NCBI RefSeq assembly: GCF_002803095.1
Contig: NZ_PGLR01000019.1
Location: forward strand, 44,807 to 108,806
Direction of reading: 5' to 3'
DNA length: 64,000 nt
Source of the DNA: Pseudomonas sp. ZH-FAD
GTDB lineage: Bacteria > Pseudomonadota > Gammaproteobacteria > Pseudomonadales > Pseudomonadaceae
Positions 35,062 to 44,306 of this stretch are shown in pieces. A program made the translations under genes and the position numbers. Every line of letters begins with the position of its first letter. Positions within the stretch are counted from its first letter, which is position 1. The notes under the pieces are model-generated. The model was not told where the DNA came from and searched no databases. It worked only from the letters and a program-made list of their open reading frames with translations.

Positions 35062-36405
35062 TCAGCCGAGGAAGTAGAACGCGCCGCAGATCACCACGCC
35101 CGAGTACAGCAGCATGATCAGGCAGTAGCCCATGATGTCGCGGGCGCCGAGACCGACGATACCCAGCAGCGGCAGTGCCCAGAACGGCTGGATCATGTTG
35201 GTCCAGGCGTCGCCCCAGGCAATCGCCATGGCGGTGACGGTCGGCGAGACGCCCAGTGCCTGAGCAGCCGGCAGCATGATCGGGCCTTGCACGGCCCACT
35301 GGCCACCACCCGACGGCACGAACACGTTGACCACGCCAGCGCTGAGGAAGGCCAGCAGCGGGAAGGTGTCAGCCGAGGACCAGGAGATGAACGCTTCGGT
35401 GATCTGCCGGCCGAGGGAAATACCGTCGGCGTTGGCGCCCATCATCATGCCCATGATCCCGGCATAGAAGGGGAACAGTAGGACGATGCCGCCGATGCCG
35501 CGCACGCTCTCGTCCACCGCGCGCATGTAGCGCTCCGGGGTGCCGTGCATCAGCAGGCCGCTGAACAGGAAGATGGCGATGACCACGTCCAGGCCAAGCA
35601 CGAAGCCCTTGGTGGCGAAGTGGTTGAACAGGTAGATACCGGCCATGGCCACCAGTGCCAGACCGAGGATGCGGCTGTCGTCCAGGCGCTGCGCCGGGGT
35701 TTCACGAGCCGGCAGTTCCGCACGCGATTCCACCAGTTTGGCTGGGTCGGCGATCTTGGCGCCCTGACGCGGGTGCATGGCGCGGTTGAGCAGCGGCAGG
35801 CCGATGAACAGCAGGACCACGATGGTCAGGTTCAACGGGCTGAACAGGGTTTCGGTGATGCTCACTGGATCGGTCAGCACGCCTGCGGTGATGCGCGCCA
35901 GATCCGGGCCGCCGGTGGCCATGGACAGCGGAATCGAGCCGGCCAGGCCGCCGTGCCAGACCAGGAAGCCCGAGTAGGCCGAGGCCACCAGCAGCGGGTA
36001 ATCGACGCCATCGACCTTGCGTGCCAGGGCGCGGGCGAACACCGCGCCGATCACCAGGCCGAAGCCCCAGTTGACCCAGCAACCGACCAGCGCCACCAGG
36101 GTGACCATGATGATCGCCTGACCGGGTGTGCGTGCCAGGCCGGCCAGGCGGTCGAGTTGGCGATTGATGATCGGTGCGCTGGCCAGAGCGTGGCCGGTGA
36201 CGAAGATCAGCGACATCTGCATGGCGAAGCCGAGCAGCGTCCAGAAACCGCTGCTCCAGTGCTGCACCATGGCCGGTAGCGATTGGCCGGTGGAGAAGAT
36301 ACCAGCGAGCAGCACGCCCAGAGTTAGCAAGGCGGAGAAAACGAACGGTGAGGGCAGGTACTTTTGTACCAGGCTCACGCTCATGCGGGTGAGGGTGTTG
36401 AACAT
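35062..36405 (-). CDS. atoE: Short-chain fatty acid transporter (AtoE family)
   Basis: 447 aa from ATG 36405 (MFNTLTRMSVSLVQKYLPSP); the open frame continues 88 codons upstream but through repeat DNA. About 12 hydrophobic segments over the whole length, with conserved blocks GCWVNWGFGLVIGAVFARAL and the later PSGGGQWAVQGPIMLPAA and GDAWTNMIQPFWALPLLG of the short-chain fatty acid transporter family (TIGR00366). It imports acetoacetate/butyrate-like acids. It follows the thiolase and CoA-transferase genes in the same direction, completing an acetoacetate-use set. Confidence 0.9.
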   Translation of the reverse strand: MFNTLTRMSVSLVQKYLPSPFVFSALLTLGVLLAGIFSTGQSLPAMVQHWSSGFWTLLGFAMQMSLIFVTGHALASAPIINRQLDRLAGLARTPGQAIIMVTLVALVGCWVNWGFGLVIGAVFARALARKVDGVDYPLLVASAYSGFLVWHGGLAGSIPLSMATGGPDLARITAGVLTDPVSITETLFSPLNLTIVVLLFIGLPLLNRAMHPRQGAKIADPAKLVESRAELPARETPAQRLDDSRILGLALVAMAGIYLFNHFATKGFVLGLDVVIAIFLFSGLLMHGTPERYMRAVDESVRGIGGIVLLFPFYAGIMGMMMGANADGISLGRQITEAFISWSSADTFPLLAFLSAGVVNVFVPSGGGQWAVQGPIMLPAAQALGVSPTVTAMAIAWGDAWTNMIQPFWALPLLGIVGLGARDIMGYCLIMLLYSGVVICGAFYFLG

Positions 36406-36528
36406 GGATGACGCCTCTTTCTTATGGTTGTGTAAGGGCTTTACCAGGCATTCAGGGTTGGCTATGCCTGCGGGTTGCAGTGGATATGACAACGCTCGGC
36501 CGAGGCCGAGCGGGTGGTTGTGTTGAAC

Positions 36529-36583
36529 CGTAGGGCGGGTGCAACCCGCCATCCCTGTAGTGGCGGGTTGCACCCGCCCTACG
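36529..36583. repeat. REP palindrome, TAGGGCGGGT family (copy 2)
   Basis: Perfect 23-bp arms: 36529-36551 begins CGTAGGGCGGGTGCAACCCG and 36561-36583 is its complement, with a 9-bp loop. It is in the gap between the thiolase and transporter genes. Confidence 0.9.
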
Positions 36584-36595
36584 TTTTCTAGCTGC

Positions 36596-37777
36596 TCAGG
36601 CGCGCTCGATGGCCAGTGCCACGCCCTGGCCGCCACCGATGCACAGCGTGGCAAGGCCTTTCTTGACATCGCGGCGGATCATCTCGTGCAGCAGGCTGAC
36701 CAGCACGCGGCAGCCCGAGGCGCCGATGGGATGGCCGAGGGCGATGGCACCGCCGTTGACATTGACCTTGTCGGCATCCCAGCCCAGCTCCTGGCCGACC
36801 GACAGCGCCTGGGCCGCGAAGGCCTCGTTGGCCTCGATCAGGTCCAGGTCGGCCATGCTCCAGCCGGCCTTGTCCAGGCAGCGACGGGTGGCCGACACCG
36901 GGGCGATGCCCATGATCGCCGGGTCGACACCGGCGTTGGCATAGCCTTTGATCTTCGCCAGTACGGGCAGACCCAGCGCCTGCGCCTTGGCCGCGCTCAT
37001 CAGCAGCACGGCAGCGGCGCCGTCGTTGAGGCTGGAGGCGTTGCCGGCTGTAACGCTGCCGTCTTTCTTGAATGCGGGTTTGAGCTTGGCCAGGGATTCG
37101 GCTGTGGTACCGGCGCGTGGTTGTTCGTCACGGGCGAAGGCGACAGGGTCGCCCTTGCGCTGCGGGATCAGCACTGGAGTGATCTCGGCGTCGAAACGAC
37201 CGGCCTCGATGGCAGCCACGGCCTTTTGTTGCGATGCAGCGGCGAAGGCGTCCTGGGCTTCACGGCTGATGCCGTATTTCTCCACCAGATTCTCGGCGGT
37301 GATGCCCATGTGGTAGTCGTTGAAGGCGTCCCACAGGCCGTCGACGATCATGCTGTCGAGCATCTGCGCGTGGCCCATGCGCAGGCCGGTGCGGGCCTTG
37401 GGCAGCACGTAGGGCGCCAGGCTCATGTTCTCCATGCCGCCGGCGATGATCACCTCGGCGTCGCCGCAGCGAATGGCCTGGGCAGCCAGGTGCAAGGCTT
37501 TCAAGCCCGAGCCGCAGACCTTGTTCAGGGTCATGGCCGGCACGGCATGGGGCAGGCCGGCGCGGATGGCGGCCTGGCGTGCGGGGTTCTGGCCACTGCC
37601 TGCGGTAAGCACCTGGCCAAGGATCACTTCATCGACCTGGGCAGCGTCGAGGCCGGTCTGCTCCAGCAGGCGTTTGATGACGATGGCGCCGAGTTCCGGC
37701 GCGGGAATATCGGCCAGGCTGCCCTGGAAGCTGCCGATGGCGGTGCGGGTGGCGGCAACGATGACGACGTCTTGCAT
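36596..37777 (-). CDS. atoB: Acetyl-CoA C-acetyltransferase (thiolase)
   Basis: 393 aa, the standard length. Splits acetoacetyl-CoA to two acetyl-CoA, or condenses them. Acylated Cys88 in NKVCGSG, catalytic histidine in [17 protein letters not shown], and the second cysteine in [15 protein letters not shown] at the C-terminus. N-terminal [20 protein letters not shown] is typical of the biosynthetic/degradative thiolase family. Downstream of the two CoA-transferase genes, so the set converts acetoacetate to acetyl-CoA. The CoA-transferase/thiolase gap carries a small inverted repeat (37863-37895). Confidence 0.92.
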   Translation of the reverse strand: MQDVVIVAATRTAIGSFQGSLADIPAPELGAIVIKRLLEQTGLDAAQVDEVILGQVLTAGSGQNPARQAAIRAGLPHAVPAMTLNKVCGSGLKALHLAAQAIRCGDAEVIIAGGMENMSLAPYVLPKARTGLRMGHAQMLDSMIVDGLWDAFNDYHMGITAENLVEKYGISREAQDAFAAASQQKAVAAIEAGRFDAEITPVLIPQRKGDPVAFARDEQPRAGTTAESLAKLKPAFKKDGSVTAGNASSLNDGAAAVLLMSAAKAQALGLPVLAKIKGYANAGVDPAIMGIAPVSATRRCLDKAGWSMADLDLIEANEAFAAQALSVGQELGWDADKVNVNGGAIALGHPIGASGCRVLVSLLHEMIRRDVKKGLATLCIGGGQGVALAIERA

Positions 37778-37862
37778 GGGAAATCCTCTTGGCGCGGTAG
37801 GGCGGAAAAAGCTTCGCGGATGAATCCGCTCCTACAGGGTGTAGGACATAGCCAAAAAACGC

Positions 37863-37895
37863 TCTGTAGGCGCCGTGCATGGTGGCGCCTACAGA
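37863..37895. repeat. Short inverted repeat between atoA and atoB
   Basis: TCTGTAGGCGCC (37863-37874) pairs with GGCGCCTACAGA (37884-37895). It sits between the end of the CoA-transferase B gene and the start of the thiolase, inside one likely transcript, next to related REP-like sequence (gcggatgaatccgctcctacag) at 37815-37838. Confidence 0.7.
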
Positions 37896-37907
37896 ACGGT
37901 AGACAAC

Positions 37908-38564
37908 TTAGAAGCTCATTTCCGGCACGTGTTCGGGAACGATCAGCTTGCCGGCGGTCTTGGCGACGATTTCCTCGACGCTCACGCCCGGTGCGCGCTC
38001 GCGCAGGATGAAGGCGTTGTCCTCGATCTCCAGGTAGGCCAGGTCGGTCAGCACCTTGCGAATGCAGCCACAGCCGGTCAGCGGCAGGCTGCAATGCTCC
38101 AGCAGCTTGGATTCGCCGTCCTTGGAGGCGTGGGTCATGGTGACGATGATGTTGTCGGCGCCGGCCACCAGGTCCATGGCGCCGCCCATGCCCTTGACCA
38201 GCTTGCCGGGGATCATCCACGAGGCGATATTGCCGCGCACGTCCACCTCGAAGGCGCCGAGCACGGTGAGGTCGACGTGGCCGCCACGGATCATGGCGAA
38301 GGACTGCGACGAGTCGAAGATCGCCGCGCCCTTGATCGCGGTGACGGTCTGCTTGCCGGCGTTGATCATGTCGGCGTCCACTTCGTCTTCGGTGGGGAAG
38401 GCGCCCATGCCGAGCAGGCCGTTCTCCGACTGCAGCATCACCTGCATGCCCTCGGGCACGTAGTTGGCCACCAGGGTGGGGATGCCGATGCCGAGGTTGA
38501 CGTAGAAGCCGTCCTGCAACTCGCGGGCGACGCGCTGAGCCATTTGTTCACGGGTAAGAGCCAT
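37908..38564 (-). CDS. atoA: 3-oxoacid CoA-transferase subunit B
   Basis: 218 aa, catalytic subunit of the acetoacetate (or 3-oxoacid) CoA-transferase. Catalytic Glu47 is in the LQSENGLLGMG motif; GKQTVTAIKGAAIFDSSQSF and the GGAMDLV block follow, and PCGCIRKV-like CGCIRKVLTDLAYLEIE near the C-terminus is conserved. GAGAAAG precedes the ATG. Its start is 11 bp after the stop of subunit A. Together with subunit A it activates acetoacetate using succinyl-CoA or acetyl-CoA. Confidence 0.92.
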   Translation of the reverse strand: MALTREQMAQRVARELQDGFYVNLGIGIPTLVANYVPEGMQVMLQSENGLLGMGAFPTEDEVDADMINAGKQTVTAIKGAAIFDSSQSFAMIRGGHVDLTVLGAFEVDVRGNIASWMIPGKLVKGMGGAMDLVAGADNIIVTMTHASKDGESKLLEHCSLPLTGCGCIRKVLTDLAYLEIEDNAFILRERAPGVSVEEIVAKTAGKLIVPEHVPEMSF

Positions 38565-38575
38565 GGTCTTTCTCC

Positions 38576-39274
38576 TCAGGCGCGCAGCGTGCGTTTTTCG
38601 ATGCGTTTCTCGAAGCTGCCGCAGATCAGCCGGTCGACGTAGATGCCGGGGGTGTGAATCTGCGTCGGGTCGAGTTCACCAGGTTCGACGATCTCCTCGA
38701 CCTCGACCACGGTGATGCGCCCGGCGGTGGCGACCACCGGGTTGAAGTTCTGCGCGGTGTGGCGGTAGACCACGTTGCCGAAGTGGTCGGCTTTCCAGCC
38801 CTTGACGATGGCGAAGTCGCCGGTGATGGCCGGTTCGAGGATGTAGTGGCGGCCGTTGATCTCGCGCGCCTCCTTGCCTTCGGCGACCGGGGTGCCATAG
38901 CCGGTAGCGGTGAAGAAAGCGGGGATGCCGGCGCCGCCAGCGCGCAGCTTCTCGGCCAAGGTGCCTTGCGGGGTGAGTTCGACTTCCAGCTCGCCGGAGA
39001 GCAGTTGCTGTTCGAACAGGGCGTTCTCGCCGACGTAGGAGGCGATCATCTTGCGGATCTGCCGGTCTTCCAGCAGCACGCCGAGGCCGAAACCGTCGAC
39101 GCCGCAGTTGTTGGACACTACGGTCAGATCGCGTACGCCACGACGGCGGATCTCGGCGATCAGATTCTCGGGGATGCCACACAGGCCGAAACCGCCGGCC
39201 AGTACGGTCATGCCGTCCTGCAGGCCGTCCAGGGCTTCTTCATAGCTGCCGACGCGTTTGTCGAGTCCGCTCAT
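38576..39274 (-). CDS. atoD: 3-oxoacid CoA-transferase subunit A
   Basis: 232 aa from ATG 39274 ([20 protein letters not shown]). The [13 protein letters not shown] glycine-rich segment and [15 protein letters not shown] belong to subunit A of family I CoA-transferases; [20 protein letters not shown] and [17 protein letters not shown] close the domain. It heads the operon with subunit B, thiolase and transporter. A LysR-type gene begins 123 bp away in the opposite direction and probably activates the operon. ato symbols are by function; E. coli gene order differs. Confidence 0.92.
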   Translation of the reverse strand: MSGLDKRVGSYEEALDGLQDGMTVLAGGFGLCGIPENLIAEIRRRGVRDLTVVSNNCGVDGFGLGVLLEDRQIRKMIASYVGENALFEQQLLSGELEVELTPQGTLAEKLRAGGAGIPAFFTATGYGTPVAEGKEAREINGRHYILEPAITGDFAIVKGWKADHFGNVVYRHTAQNFNPVVATAGRITVVEVEEIVEPGELDPTQIHTPGIYVDRLICGSFEKRIEKRTLRA

Positions 39275-39373
39275 TCGAGGCTGCCTCTCTTTTGTCGTTA
39301 TGGGGCAGGAGCACTGCCAGGCTGCGGTCAAGCTTCAGTGCTGCGAGCTTATTTGTTAAGTTTGTTTTTCCTC

Positions 39374-39399
39374 TTGATTGATCAGGTAAATAAATCAAT
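39374..39399. promoter_or_regulatory. Inverted repeat at the LysR start / ato promoter region
   Basis: TTGATT-N13-AATCAA (39374-39398) overlaps the LysR start codon, in the 123-bp region between divergent atoD and lysR. Spacing resembles the T-N11-A type of LysR sites; assignment is inference. Confidence 0.4.
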
Positions 39400-40282
39400 G
39401 ACCGTCAAGCAGCTACGCGCCTTTCTCGCCGTGGCGCAAAGCCTGAGCTTTGCCCAGGCCTGCGAGCGCCTGCATCTGTCGCAGCCGGCGCTGAGCCTGG
39501 CGATCAAGAACCTGGAACAATCGCTCGGCGGCCAGTTGCTGGCGCGCACCACCCGCAGCGTGGCGCTGACGCCGGAGGGCGAGACACTGTTACCGATTGC
39601 CGTGCGCCTGCTCGCCGACTGGGACAACGCCGAGGATTTGTTGCACCAGCACTTTACCCTGCAGATGGGCAAGGTGGCGGTGGCGGCCATGCCATCGTTC
39701 GCCGGTAACCGCCTGCCGGCAGCGCTGCGCGCGTTTCGTGACGCCTACCCACGGGTCAACGTGACGGTGCATGACGTGATCAACGAACAGGTGATGGAGA
39801 TGGTGCGCGACGGTCGCGTCGAGCTGGGCATCGCCTTCGAGCCGTCAACCCTCGATGGCTTGCAGTTCACCCCGCTGTACGAGGACCGTTTCGTCGCCGT
39901 GGTGCCGGTCGCCAGCGAGCTGGCCGGGCAAGCGGCGCTAACCTGGGCACAGTTGCTGGAGCAGCCCTTCATCACCCTGCAACGGCCTTCGGCGGTGCGC
40001 CTGCTGCTGGAAGACAGCGTGATCTCCAGCCACGGCAAGCTGCCGGTGGCGTTCGAAAGTCATCAGTTGGTGACGGTCGGGCGCATGGTCGCCGAAGGCC
40101 TCGGCGTCAGCGCCGTGCCGCAACTGTGCCGGCAGCAGATGGAAGAGCTGGGCGCCCGCTGCCTACCGCTGAGCGAGCCACAGGTGTCGCGTCGCGTCGG
40201 CCTGCTGCACCAGGCCGGGCATCGGCTGTCCAGCGCGGCGCAGGCGTTGAGTGAGGTGCTGTTGCGCCAGGCAGGGCAGTAG
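39398..40282 (+). CDS. LysR-family regulator of the acetoacetate operon
   Basis: 294 aa from ATG 39398 (MTVKQLRAFLAVAQSLSFAQ); the frame is open far upstream, opposite atoD, but that part is a shadow. Helix-turn-helix at ~15-37 (CERLHLSQPALSLAIKNLEQ), effector domain from ~88. Divergent from the CoA-transferase, thiolase and transporter genes, hence the probable activator responding to acetoacetate or a related acid. Its TAG stop forms the first bases of a REP palindrome. Confidence 0.9.
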   Translation: MTVKQLRAFLAVAQSLSFAQACERLHLSQPALSLAIKNLEQSLGGQLLARTTRSVALTPEGETLLPIAVRLLADWDNAEDLLHQHFTLQMGKVAVAAMPSFAGNRLPAALRAFRDAYPRVNVTVHDVINEQVMEMVRDGRVELGIAFEPSTLDGLQFTPLYEDRFVAVVPVASELAGQAALTWAQLLEQPFITLQRPSAVRLLLEDSVISSHGKLPVAFESHQLVTVGRMVAEGLGVSAVPQLCRQQMEELGARCLPLSEPQVSRRVGLLHQAGHRLSSAAQALSEVLLRQAGQ

Positions 40283-40332
40283 GGCGGGTGAAACCCGCCG
40301 CCTGCGTTGTGGCGGGTTGCACCCGCCCTACG
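40280..40332. repeat. REP palindrome, TAGGGCGGGT family (copy 3)
   Basis: TAGGGCGGGTGaaACCCGCCgcc and ggcGGGTTgcACCCGCCCTA pair across a short loop (40280-40330). The TAG is the stop of the LysR gene, as with copy 1. Confidence 0.85.
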
Positions 40333-40335
40333 AGC

Positions 40336-40929
40336 CTAGAGCTGAATCAGGTCTGCTGGGGTGTCGACGTCCTGCAGCACACCTGGGTCATCCAGTTCGA
40401 CGATACGCACGGCCTCGGGGTGCTGCTGCAGCACCGGTTTGGCGCCAGCATCGCCGCTTAGCGTCGCGAGCTGCGGCCAGAAATCGCGGCCGAACAGCAC
40501 CGGATGGCCGCGTTTGCCCTGGTAGCTGGGCAGCACGATGGCGTTCGCGCTGGCGTGAGCGAACAGGGTTTCCAGGCTGTCGCGGCGAATCGCAGGCATA
40601 TCGGCGAGAAAGATCGCCACCGCGTCAGCGCGCGATTCGGCCTGTAGTCGCTCGGCACCTGCCGCCAGGCTATGGCCCATGCCCTGGGCGGTGGCCGGGT
40701 TCTGCACGATACGCACACCCGTCGGCAGATCCAGCTCTGCAGGCGCTTCGTCTGGGCGTAGCACCAGCCAGACCTCTTCCAGCATCGAGCAGGGCAGTGC
40801 CAGGCTGGCGGCGAGCAATGAGCGACCGTCGGCGAGTTCCAGCCGGCGTTTGTCGGCGCCGAAGCGGCGGCTGTAGCCGGCCGCCAGCATCAGCGCTGCG
40901 ACCCTGTGGGGTGGGCGCTCGCTGACCAT
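40336..40929 (-). CDS. MocA/MobA-like nucleotidyltransferase
   Basis: 197 aa from ATG 40929 (MVSERPPHRVAALMLAAGYS). The nucleotide-binding loop LAAGYSRRFGADKRRL (14-29) and FLADMPAIRRDS (catalytic Asp for Mg2+) define the MobA/MocA NTP-transferase fold, which in relatives adds CMP or GMP to molybdopterin. GKRGHPVLFGRDFWPQLATL is conserved in MocA (molybdenum cofactor cytidylyltransferase). Its start is 2 bp after the stop of the OsmC-YcaO gene, so translation is coupled. No molybdoenzyme or xdhC gene is adjacent in this window, so the role with YcaO is open. Confidence 0.75.
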   Translation of the reverse strand: MVSERPPHRVAALMLAAGYSRRFGADKRRLELADGRSLLAASLALPCSMLEEVWLVLRPDEAPAELDLPTGVRIVQNPATAQGMGHSLAAGAERLQAESRADAVAIFLADMPAIRRDSLETLFAHASANAIVLPSYQGKRGHPVLFGRDFWPQLATLSGDAGAKPVLQQHPEAVRIVELDDPGVLQDVDTPADLIQL

Positions 40930-40931
40930 GT

Positions 40932-43130
40932 TCAGCCGGCCAGCCCGGCTGCTTTGGCGCGCGCAGCGTGCAGTTTCTTGTAGCTGTCGATCAGGCGCAG
41001 GTGCTTGTCCAGGCCTTCGAGCTTCATGCTGGTCGGCGTCAGGCCATGGAAACGCACGCTGCCGTCCACCGAGCCGATCACTGCATCCATGCGCTCGTTG
41101 CCGAACATACGGCGCAGGTTGTGCTCGTAGTTGGCCAGCTCCAGCTCGTCGTCCAGCTGGATCTCCAGCACGGCGTTGACCGCCTGGTAGAACAGGCCGC
41201 GCTCGACGGTGTTGTCGTTGTACTGCAGGAAGGCCTCGACCAGCTCCTTGGCATCGTCGTATTTCTTCAGCGCCAGGTTGATCAGCAGCTTCAGCTCGAG
41301 GATGGTCAGCTGGCCCCACACCGTGTTGTCGTCGAACTCGATGCCGATCAGCGTGGTGATATCGGTGTAGTCGTCGACCTCGGTGTTGTTGAGGTTGCGC
41401 AGCAGCGACTTCAGTTCGCGGTCGCTCAGGCTGTGCAGGTTGAGGATGTCCTTGCGGAACAGCAGCGCCTTGTTGGTGTTGTCCCAGATCAGATCCTCGA
41501 CCGGATAGATTTCCGAGTAGCCCGGCACCAGGATGCGGCAGGCGTTGGCGCCGAGATCGTCATAGGTGGCCACGTAAACCTCCTTGCCCATGTCCTCGAG
41601 GATGCCGAACAGGGTCGCGGCTTCCTGCTCATTCGAGTCGCTGCCTTCGCCGGAGAAATCCCATTCGACGAATTCGAAGTCCGGCGTGGCGCCGAAGAAG
41701 CGCCAGGACACCACGCCGCTGGAGTCGATGAAGTGCTCGACGAAGTTGTTCGGCTCGGTCAGCGCCAGGCTGTCGAAGGTCGGCTGCGGCAGGTCGTTGA
41801 GGCCTTCGAAGCTGCGGCCCTGCAGCAGTTCGGTGAGGCTGCGCTCCAGCGCCACTTCCAGGCTCGGGTGCGCTCCGAAGGAGGCGAATACGCCGCCGGT
41901 GCGCGGGTTCATCAGGGTTACGCACATCACCGGGAATTCACCGCCGAGCGAGGCATCCTTGACCAGCACCGGGAAGCCCTGTTCCTCCAGGCCCTGGATG
42001 CCGGCGACGATGCCCGGGTACTTGGCCAGTACGTCCTGCGGCACGTCCGGCAGGCACAGCTCGTTCTCCAGAATCTCGCGCTTGACCGCCCGCTCGAAGA
42101 TCTCCGACAGGCACTGCACCTGCGCCTCGGCCAGGGTGTTGCCGGCGCTCATGCCGTTGGACAGGTACAGGTTCTCGATCAGGTTGGACGGGAAATACAC
42201 CGTCTCGCCGTCGCTCCTGCGCACGAATGGCAGCGAACAGATGCCGCGCAGGGTGTTGCCCGAGTTGGTGTCATACAGGTGCGAGCCGCGCAGTTCGCCA
42301 TCCGGGTTGTAGATAGCCAGGCAATGCTCGTCGAGGATTTCCTCGGGCAGCGCATCCTTCGGGCCCGGCTTGAACCAGCGCTCGTTGGGGTAGTGGACGA
42401 ACTCGGCGCTGGCGATGTCCTCGCCCCAGAACTGGTCGTTGTAGAAGAAATTGCAGTTCAGCCTCTCGATGAACTCGCCCAGGGCCGAGGCCAGTGCGCT
42501 TTCCTTGGTCGATCCTTTGCCGTTGGTGAAGCACAGGTTCGACTGCGCGTCGCGAATGTGCAGCGACCAGACGTTGGGCACGATGTTGCGCCAAGAGGCG
42601 ATCTCGATCTTCATGCCGAGGTCCGCGAGGATGCCCGACATGTTGGCGATGGTCTGCTCCAGCGGCAGATCCTTGCCCGGGATGTAGGTGGTGGTGTCAC
42701 TCACCGGCATCAGCAGCGCCTGGGCATCGGCGTCGAGGTTGTCGACTTCCTCGATGATGAATTCGGGGCCCTGCTGCACCACCTTCTTCACGGTGCAGCG
42801 GTCGATGGAGCGCAGGATGCCTAAGCGATCCTTCTCGGAAATGTCCGCCGGCAGCTCGACCTGGATCTTGAAGATCTGCGCGTAGCGGTTCTCCGGGTCG
42901 ACGATGTTGTTCTGCGACAGGCGAATGTTCTCGGTGGGAATGTCGCGCGTCTGGCAGTACAGCTTGACGAAGTACGCCGCGCACAGCGCCGAGGAGGCCA
43001 GGAAATAGTCGAACGGCCCCGGCGCCGAGCCGTCGCCCTTGTAACGGATCGGCTGATCGGCGATCACCGTGAAGTCATCGAACTTGGCTTCGAGGCGAAG
43101 GTTGTCGAGAAAGTTGACCTTGATTTCCAT
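40932..43130 (-). CDS. OsmC-YcaO fusion protein
   Basis: 732 aa, composed of an N-terminal OsmC/Ohr-like domain (about 1-140: MEIKVNFLDNLRLEAKFDDF, then GPFDYFLASSALCAAYFVKL with a cysteine and YCQTRDI providing the second) and a YcaO domain (about 150-580), followed by a helical tail to residue 732. YcaO enzymes use ATP to activate backbone amides; E. coli YcaO is implicated in ribosomal protein S12 methylthiolation. The YcaO part has the ATP-binding glutamates in SALGEFIERLNCNFF and AQVQCLSEIFERAVKRE. The OsmC domain suggests a thiol/peroxide-linked function. Downstream is the coupled nucleotidyltransferase. Substrate unknown. Confidence 0.88.
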   Translation of the reverse strand: MEIKVNFLDNLRLEAKFDDFTVIADQPIRYKGDGSAPGPFDYFLASSALCAAYFVKLYCQTRDIPTENIRLSQNNIVDPENRYAQIFKIQVELPADISEKDRLGILRSIDRCTVKKVVQQGPEFIIEEVDNLDADAQALLMPVSDTTTYIPGKDLPLEQTIANMSGILADLGMKIEIASWRNIVPNVWSLHIRDAQSNLCFTNGKGSTKESALASALGEFIERLNCNFFYNDQFWGEDIASAEFVHYPNERWFKPGPKDALPEEILDEHCLAIYNPDGELRGSHLYDTNSGNTLRGICSLPFVRRSDGETVYFPSNLIENLYLSNGMSAGNTLAEAQVQCLSEIFERAVKREILENELCLPDVPQDVLAKYPGIVAGIQGLEEQGFPVLVKDASLGGEFPVMCVTLMNPRTGGVFASFGAHPSLEVALERSLTELLQGRSFEGLNDLPQPTFDSLALTEPNNFVEHFIDSSGVVSWRFFGATPDFEFVEWDFSGEGSDSNEQEAATLFGILEDMGKEVYVATYDDLGANACRILVPGYSEIYPVEDLIWDNTNKALLFRKDILNLHSLSDRELKSLLRNLNNTEVDDYTDITTLIGIEFDDNTVWGQLTILELKLLINLALKKYDDAKELVEAFLQYNDNTVERGLFYQAVNAVLEIQLDDELELANYEHNLRRMFGNERMDAVIGSVDGSVRFHGLTPTSMKLEGLDKHLRLIDSYKKLHAARAKAAGLAG

Positions 43131-43259
43131 GGGGCAATACCAGCGAGCGAAACAAAATGGCCGCCATTATCCGGGTTTTCGGCGGCCTGTCTTGCTCGGT
43201 GGTTGCTGATGAAAGCGCGTCGGACCGGCGGCGAGTGCGACGCCGGCCCGAGCGATGCG

Positions 43260-44192
43260 TCAGCTGTCGACTTCGGCGGGGTTACTGGTGCCAATGGAGG
43301 TGTAGCTCGGCCATTGCCGCAGCAGGGTTTCGACGAACTGTTCGGCTGCCGGCGACAGCGAAGAGCCGCGGCGGCGTACCAGGCCCAGGGTACGGCTGAT
43401 CACTGGATCGACCAGCGGACGGCTGACCAGAATCGGATGATCCTCGGCTGGCATCGCCAGGCTGGGCAGGGCGGCGATACCCAGGCCGGCCTCGACCATG
43501 CCGAGTGACGTCGACAGGTGCTGCACCTCGTAGAACCAGCTCGGGCGCCAGTCGAGATGGGCCAGGCCGTGATCGAGCAGCACGCGGTTGCCACTGAGGC
43601 GGCCGACGCCGATCAGGCGATAGTCGCTCAGCTCGCGCCAGGCCACTTCCGAGCGTTTGGCCAGGGGATGATCGCGCCGGCAGGCGAGCACGAAGGGCTC
43701 ATTGACCAGCGGGGTGAAGTCGATCTCTGCGCTCTGCCCACTCTGCATGTTGATGCCGAAATCCGCTTCGCCGCGAATAACCGCTTCTAGCCCTTCATGG
43801 GCGCTGAGGTCGAGAATGCGGATGCGGATCTTCGGGTACTGCAGGTTGAAGGCGCGGATCACCGTCGGCAGGAAGTAGAAGGCCGCCGTCGGGATGCAGG
43901 CGAGGGTGACCTGGCCGGACTGGCGCTCGGCCAGTTCGCGGATGCCGAGGATCGAGCGCTCGAAGTCGTCCAGCAGGCGCTGCGCCTTGGGCAGAAAATC
44001 CCGGCCCACGGCAGTCAGGCTGACCCGACGCGTGGTGCGATCCAGCAACTGGATGCCGAGGCTTTCTTCCAGTTTCTGCATGCGCCGGGTCAGGGCCGGT
44101 TGTGACAGGTGGATGGCGTTGGCGGCCTCGTGAAAGTTGCCGAACTCGGCGATTTTCACGAAAGCGCGGATGTCTTGCAGTTCGTAATTCAT
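43260..44192 (-). CDS. LysR-family regulator divergent from the tricarboxylate operon
   Basis: 310 aa. HTH near 16-36 (FHEAANAIHLSQPALTRRMQ), LLDRTTRRVSLTAVGRDFLP, effector domain from ~90. It is divergent from the isomerase/porin/TctCBA/dehydrogenase operon at 44405, with 212 bp of AT-rich DNA between, the usual arrangement for a LysR activator of such operons. Effector is likely the imported acid or its product. No direct evidence for specificity in the sequence. Confidence 0.9.
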   Translation of the reverse strand: MNYELQDIRAFVKIAEFGNFHEAANAIHLSQPALTRRMQKLEESLGIQLLDRTTRRVSLTAVGRDFLPKAQRLLDDFERSILGIRELAERQSGQVTLACIPTAAFYFLPTVIRAFNLQYPKIRIRILDLSAHEGLEAVIRGEADFGINMQSGQSAEIDFTPLVNEPFVLACRRDHPLAKRSEVAWRELSDYRLIGVGRLSGNRVLLDHGLAHLDWRPSWFYEVQHLSTSLGMVEAGLGIAALPSLAMPAEDHPILVSRPLVDPVISRTLGLVRRRGSSLSPAAEQFVETLLRQWPSYTSIGTSNPAEVDS

Positions 44193-44306
44193 GCGCTTGG
44201 GTTATCAGTCGTGCGTATTTTTGTTTGAAATTTACCAATGAACCCTAGTCTTTCGGCTCAGGACTGGCAAGCGAGGAAATACGCACATGCATTAATGCGT
44301 TAAATG

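Noticed and set aside
36539..38011. Plus-strand 490-aa open frame opposite the thiolase
   Set aside because: Shadow; the minus strand has the thiolase catalytic residues and length.
40968..42824. A 618-aa plus-strand open frame opposite the OsmC-YcaO gene
   Set aside because: Shadow of the real gene; the real strand has ATP-binding and OsmC motifs.
40932..43130. YcaO in an azole-forming RiPP cluster
   Set aside because: No precursor peptide, dehydrogenase, E1-like partner or peptidase nearby; the OsmC-fused YcaO is a stand-alone type.
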